A stretch of DNA of 64,000 bases from an uncultured Flavobacteriaceae bacterium (lineage in GTDB: Bacteria > Bacteroidota > Bacteroidia > Flavobacteriales > Flavobacteriaceae): contig CAJQNF010000045.1 in the NCBI GenBank assembly GCA_905479625.1, positions 1-64,000 of the forward strand. Direction: 5' to 3'. A program made the position numbers and the translations under genes. Shown in pieces: positions 60,757 to 64,000 of this stretch (position 1 is the first letter of the stretch; the number at the start of each line of letters is the position of its first letter). Below the pieces are notes generated by a model. That model did not search any database, was not told the origin of the DNA, and was given only the letters and a program-made list of their open reading frames with translations.

Positions 60757-61443
60757 TTAATCTACAAATTTATAGCCGACTCCTTTTATGGTTTTGATAA
60801 AATGGTCACCAATTTTCTCTCTGAGTTTTCTGATGTGAACATCGATGGTTCTTCCTCCGACAACCACATCCTGTCCCCAGACGGTTTTTAAAATAATCTC
60901 ACGATTAAAGACCTTATTAGGAACACTGGCCAACAGCGATAATAATTCAAACTCCTTTCGGGGCAGTGTAATTTCTTTGCCATCGATCTCAACAAAATAT
61001 TCATCCTTGTTAATGGTGATGCCATCAAAGCTAAGTATATTCTCTTTTTTTTCTTCGCTTGACATAAGCCTTCTTAGTAAGCCTTTTACTTTGCTAACAA
61101 GCACTTTCGGTTTTACCGGTTTGGTAATATAGTCGTCTGCACCGGCTTCGAACCCCGCCATTTGAGAGTAATCCTCTCCTCTTGCCGTAAAAAAAGCGAT
61201 AATGACGTTTTCTAGGCCTTTTATATTTCTAATTTTCTCACAAGCTTCAATCCCGTCCATTTCCGGCATCATGATATCTAACAGGATCAAATGAGGTTGA
61301 ATAACTTTGGCATTGATCACAGCCTCTGCTCCTTGAGATGCTTTGAACACCTGATAGCCCTCCTTCTTCAAATGATACCCAACAATTTCTAGAATGTCTG
61401 GTTCATCATCCACTAAGAGAATCTTTATCGATCCGTTATCCAT
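60757..61443 (-). CDS. OmpR/PhoB-family response regulator
   Basis: ILLVDDEPDILEIVGYHLKKEGY, ILLDIMMPEMDGIEACEKIR; winged-helix VGGRTIDVHIRKLREKIG; ATG at 61443 preferred over TTG 61473. Confidence 0.95.
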   Translation of the reverse strand: MDNGSIKILLVDDEPDILEIVGYHLKKEGYQVFKASQGAEAVINAKVIQPHLILLDIMMPEMDGIEACEKIRNIKGLENVIIAFFTARGEDYSQMAGFEAGADDYITKPVKPKVLVSKVKGLLRRLMSSEEKKENILSFDGITINKDEYFVEIDGKEITLPRKEFELLSLLASVPNKVFNREIILKTVWGQDVVVGGRTIDVHIRKLREKIGDHFIKTIKGVGYKFVD

Positions 61444-61504
61444 TGGATTGTCTTTTAAGTTTTTATGATACAAAAGTAGGTAATTTTCAACGCTTACACA
61501 CCTG

Positions 61505-61521
61505 TTAACAATAACTTAATA
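61505..61521. promoter_or_regulatory. candidate Pho box upstream of response regulator
   Basis: TTAACAataacTTAATA, 11-bp period; shares ACAATAACTTAA with the 59630-59646 array. Confidence 0.5.
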
Positions 61522-61545
61522 TAGTAACACAAGCAACACTTTTTT

Positions 61546-61584
61546 TTGACCAACTATTAAATCGGACTTAACATTCCTATAACA
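61546..61584. promoter_or_regulatory. candidate Pho box array upstream of the 61641 lipoprotein gene
   Basis: TTGACCaactaTTAAATcggacTTAACAttcctATAACA, hexamer starts 61546/61557/61568/61579. Confidence 0.5.
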
Positions 61585-61640
61585 TAGGAAGCAGACTTTT
61601 GTCCTGTAAATTGAAATCAATTAAAACTAAAAAACTAAAA

Positions 61641-63017
61641 ATGAAAAAAGTAATTATTTCGAGCCTTCTTGTTATGGGATTAGCATTTACCTTTACAAGT
61701 TGTAGCGATGACAACAAAGATTCATCATCCTGCTTTAATGGTATTCAGGACGGAACAGAAACTGGAGTAGACTGTGGTGGACCAGATTGTGCTCCATGTC
61801 CGACTTGTGATGATGGCATTCAAAATGGAGGAGAAACAGGTGTAGACTGTGGTGGACCAGATTGTGCCCCATGTACAGGACTTGTAGTGAAAGCAGGTCT
61901 TTTGACGGCAAATGAAAAATGGACCAGTAACAATATCTATCAATTAGCCGGTAAGGTTGTCGTTGATGATGGTATTACTCTTGAAATTGAGCCCGGAACC
62001 ATAATTAAAGGACAGCAAGGAATAGGATCATTGGCATCCGCTCTAATTGTAGCCAGAGGAGGTAAGATCATGGCAATGGGAACTGCAGAGAGCCCGATTG
62101 TATTTACGTCGGTTCAAGATAATATTTCTGTAGGAGAAAAGGCCGGTACTAACCTTGGCGAGGAGGATCAAGGTCTTTGGGGAGGTGTTTTGATCCTGGG
62201 ATATGCTCCTGGTTCATTTAAAGGAGATGTAACTGAGGTTCAGATCGAAGGAATTCCTGCTGGAGACACCTATGGTCTTTACGGCGGAGATGATCCTCTA
62301 GATAACTCCGGAGTATTCGAATATGTTTCCATCCGTCATGGTGGTGCTTTGATTGGAGAAGGTAATGAGATCAATGGATTGACTTTAGGCGCTGTTGGGT
62401 CAGGTACTGTGATCAACAATATAGAAGTTGTAGCCAATGTAGATGATGGCGTTGAATATTTTGGAGGAACTGTAAATACTGAAAATATATTGGTATGGGC
62501 TCAGGGAGATGACGGGTTAGACATTGACCAGGCTTATAGTGGAACAATAAGCAACTCTGTTGTGATTTTAGGAAATAATTCTGACCATGGTTTGGAAATC
62601 GACGGACCTGAAGGAGCTCTTGAAGGCAGCTATGTGTTGAACAATATTACACTTATTGGAAACTTGGATACTCCGGGTGGACAATACGCTGACCACAGAG
62701 CCCTGGCAATGGGTCAGGACAATAATATCTATGCCTATGGATTTAAGGATGCTGCTAATATAGAGTTAGACAACAATGGTGTATCTCAAAACTTTTTGGA
62801 TGGTAAACTAAGTTTTTCAAACTGGGAAGTTGTTGGATTTGATAACGCCATATTTGTGGAGAAAACAGCTGACAATGAGGATAAGATCATTCTTGACCCA
62901 GACTTTACAACAAGAGCTGCTGCCTGGACAGCTCAAGTTGAGATGGGAGCCAATACGGTTGGAGCAAATCTGGGAGATTTTAACTGGACCTACGCGAAAG
63001 GGAAAGGTGCTTTCTAA
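61641..63017 (+). CDS. lipoprotein with two Cys-rich DG.Q.G.ETG.DCGGPDC.PC modules and beta-helix-like body
   Basis: Lipobox FTSC; CFNGIQDGTETGVDCGGPDCAPCPTCDDGIQNGGETGVDCGGPDCAPC; start at MKKVIISS (ORF track 61599). Confidence 0.75.
   Translation: MKKVIISSLLVMGLAFTFTSCSDDNKDSSSCFNGIQDGTETGVDCGGPDCAPCPTCDDGIQNGGETGVDCGGPDCAPCTGLVVKAGLLTANEKWTSNNIYQLAGKVVVDDGITLEIEPGTIIKGQQGIGSLASALIVARGGKIMAMGTAESPIVFTSVQDNISVGEKAGTNLGEEDQGLWGGVLILGYAPGSFKGDVTEVQIEGIPAGDTYGLYGGDDPLDNSGVFEYVSIRHGGALIGEGNEINGLTLGAVGSGTVINNIEVVANVDDGVEYFGGTVNTENILVWAQGDDGLDIDQAYSGTISNSVVILGNNSDHGLEIDGPEGALEGSYVLNNITLIGNLDTPGGQYADHRALAMGQDNNIYAYGFKDAANIELDNNGVSQNFLDGKLSFSNWEVVGFDNAIFVEKTADNEDKIILDPDFTTRAAAWTAQVEMGANTVGANLGDFNWTYAKGKGAF
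61767..61867 (+). repeat. intragenic tandem duplication, 75-nt period
   Basis: 26-nt exact match gtagactgtggtggaccagattgtgc at 61767-61792 and 61842-61867. Confidence 0.85.
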
Positions 63018-63045
63018 TATTATGTAACAAAAGAAACGAAACAAT

Positions 63046-63078
63046 CAATTGCTCATCTTTTTTTAAGATGGGCAATTG
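63046..63078. terminator. strong stem-loop after the 61641 gene (terminator or attenuator before the TonB receptor)
   Basis: caattgctcatctt ... aagatgggcaattg, 14-bp stem with one G-T pair. Confidence 0.6.
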
Positions 63079-63106
63079 TTATACAAAAACGATAAGAAAG
63101 ATAGTA

Positions 63107-64000
63107 ATGAAGAATCAATTTTTATACCTGATCATATTTGCTTTGATAAGTAATGTGATCTATTCACAATCTGGTGAACTATCAGGTAAAATAATGGATA
63201 AGGAATACAATGATATCCTTCCTTTTGCCAATGTGATAGTTAAGGAAACCGGAGGAGGTACAACCACCGATTTTGAAGGAAATTATAGTATTAGACTTGA
63301 TGAAGGGGTCTATACCGTGTCATTTTCTTTTATTGGTTATGAAACCATAGAAATTTCCGGAGTTGAAATAAAAGCGGGGGAAACCACCACTTTGAATTCA
63401 AGTATCGGCCCTTTGTCGAATGAATTGGAAGAAGTTGTTGTAAGGGCTACGACCGCAGAAAACACAGAAGCATCTCTACTGAACGTGCAGAAAAAATCGA
63501 TAAACCTACTTGACGGTATTTCGGCTCAAACTTTTAGTAAGATCGGAGCAAGTAATTCAGCAAGTGCCGTTAAAAGTGTGCCAGGTGTATCTGTTCAAGG
63601 AGGTAAATACGTGTATGTAAGAGGTTTGGGAGACCGTTATACCAAATCGATTTTAAATGGGATTGATATTCCGGGGTTGGATCCTGACAGAAATACAATA
63701 CAAATGGATATTTTTCCTACCAATATTTTGGACAATATCCAGGTTGTAAAATCATTTACGGCTGATTATCCTGCCGATTTTACCGGAGGTGTTGTAAATA
63801 TTATAACTAGAGATTTTCCTAATAAAGAAGAATATAGCGTATCTGTAGGTGCAGAATACAATCCGAATATGCACTTTAATAGTAACTACCTGGGTTCGGG
63901 TAAAAGCAATTCAGAACTGCTTGGATTTGACAGTGGGTTGAGATCTAATCCTATTCCCCAGGATATCAGTATTCCTCCACCATCTGCCCAGAATCCTGCA
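63107..64000 (+). CDS. TonB-dependent receptor with carboxypeptidase-regulatory-like N-terminus, truncated by window end
   Basis: Hand translation MKNQFLYLIIFALISNVIYSQSGELSGKIMDKEYNDILPFANVIVKETGGGTTTDFEGNYSI...SASAVKSVPGVSVQGGKYVYVRGLGDRYTKSILNGIDIPGLDPDRN; not in the ORF track. Confidence 0.93.
   Translation, partial: MKNQFLYLIIFALISNVIYSQSGELSGKIMDKEYNDILPFANVIVKETGGGTTTDFEGNYSIRLDEGVYTVSFSFIGYETIEISGVEIKAGETTTLNSSIGPLSNELEEVVVRATTAENTEASLLNVQKKSINLLDGISAQTFSKIGASNSASAVKSVPGVSVQGGKYVYVRGLGDRYTKSILNGIDIPGLDPDRNTIQMDIFPTNILDNIQVVKSFTADYPADFTGGVVNIITRDFPNKEEYSVSVGAEYNPNMHFNSNYLGSGKSNSELLGFDSGLRSNPIPQDISIPPPSAQNPA

Overview
The window is a chromosomal segment of a member of the Bacteroidota, most likely Flavobacteriaceae. 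Supporting evidence: perfect TAnnTTTG -7 boxes, a PorZ-like T9SS protein, and Bacteroidota-typical families (DUF4175, DUF4271, DUF6909, head-GIN/DUF2807, TonB receptors). Most of it is densely packed housekeeping sequence: hemD, recA, rpiB, rnr, tatA, gltX, ybeY, mnmG, ompH, porZ, recO, lpxD, rnpA, ctpA-like S41 protease, purD and a PhoB/PhoR-like two-component pair. I saw no tRNA, rRNA, CRISPR array or intact transposase. The observations most worth checking are: (1) two parS sites (16/16 and 15/16 matches to TGTTTCACGTGAAACA) flanking mnmG, and a ~460 bp block of about 17% GC near 10.0-10.5 kb with DnaA-box-like 9-mers, which together suggest an origin-proximal region; (2) chains of TTAACA-like hexamers at an 11-bp period around the PhoB/PhoR cassette, resembling Pho boxes and probably controlling a lipoprotein/TonB-receptor pair; (3) an AraC / arylsulfatase / lipidated dihydroxyphthalate-decarboxylase-like / outer-membrane-channel cluster bracketed by a 51-bp direct repeat that copies the araC 5' end; (4) a 35-bp inverted repeat around a 274-bp intergenic block that looks like either a mirrored promoter or a MITE; (5) a small FAD oxidase / steroid-5-alpha-reductase-like / 3-beta-HSD-like gene group. 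All family calls come from reading the sequence; no database search was run.
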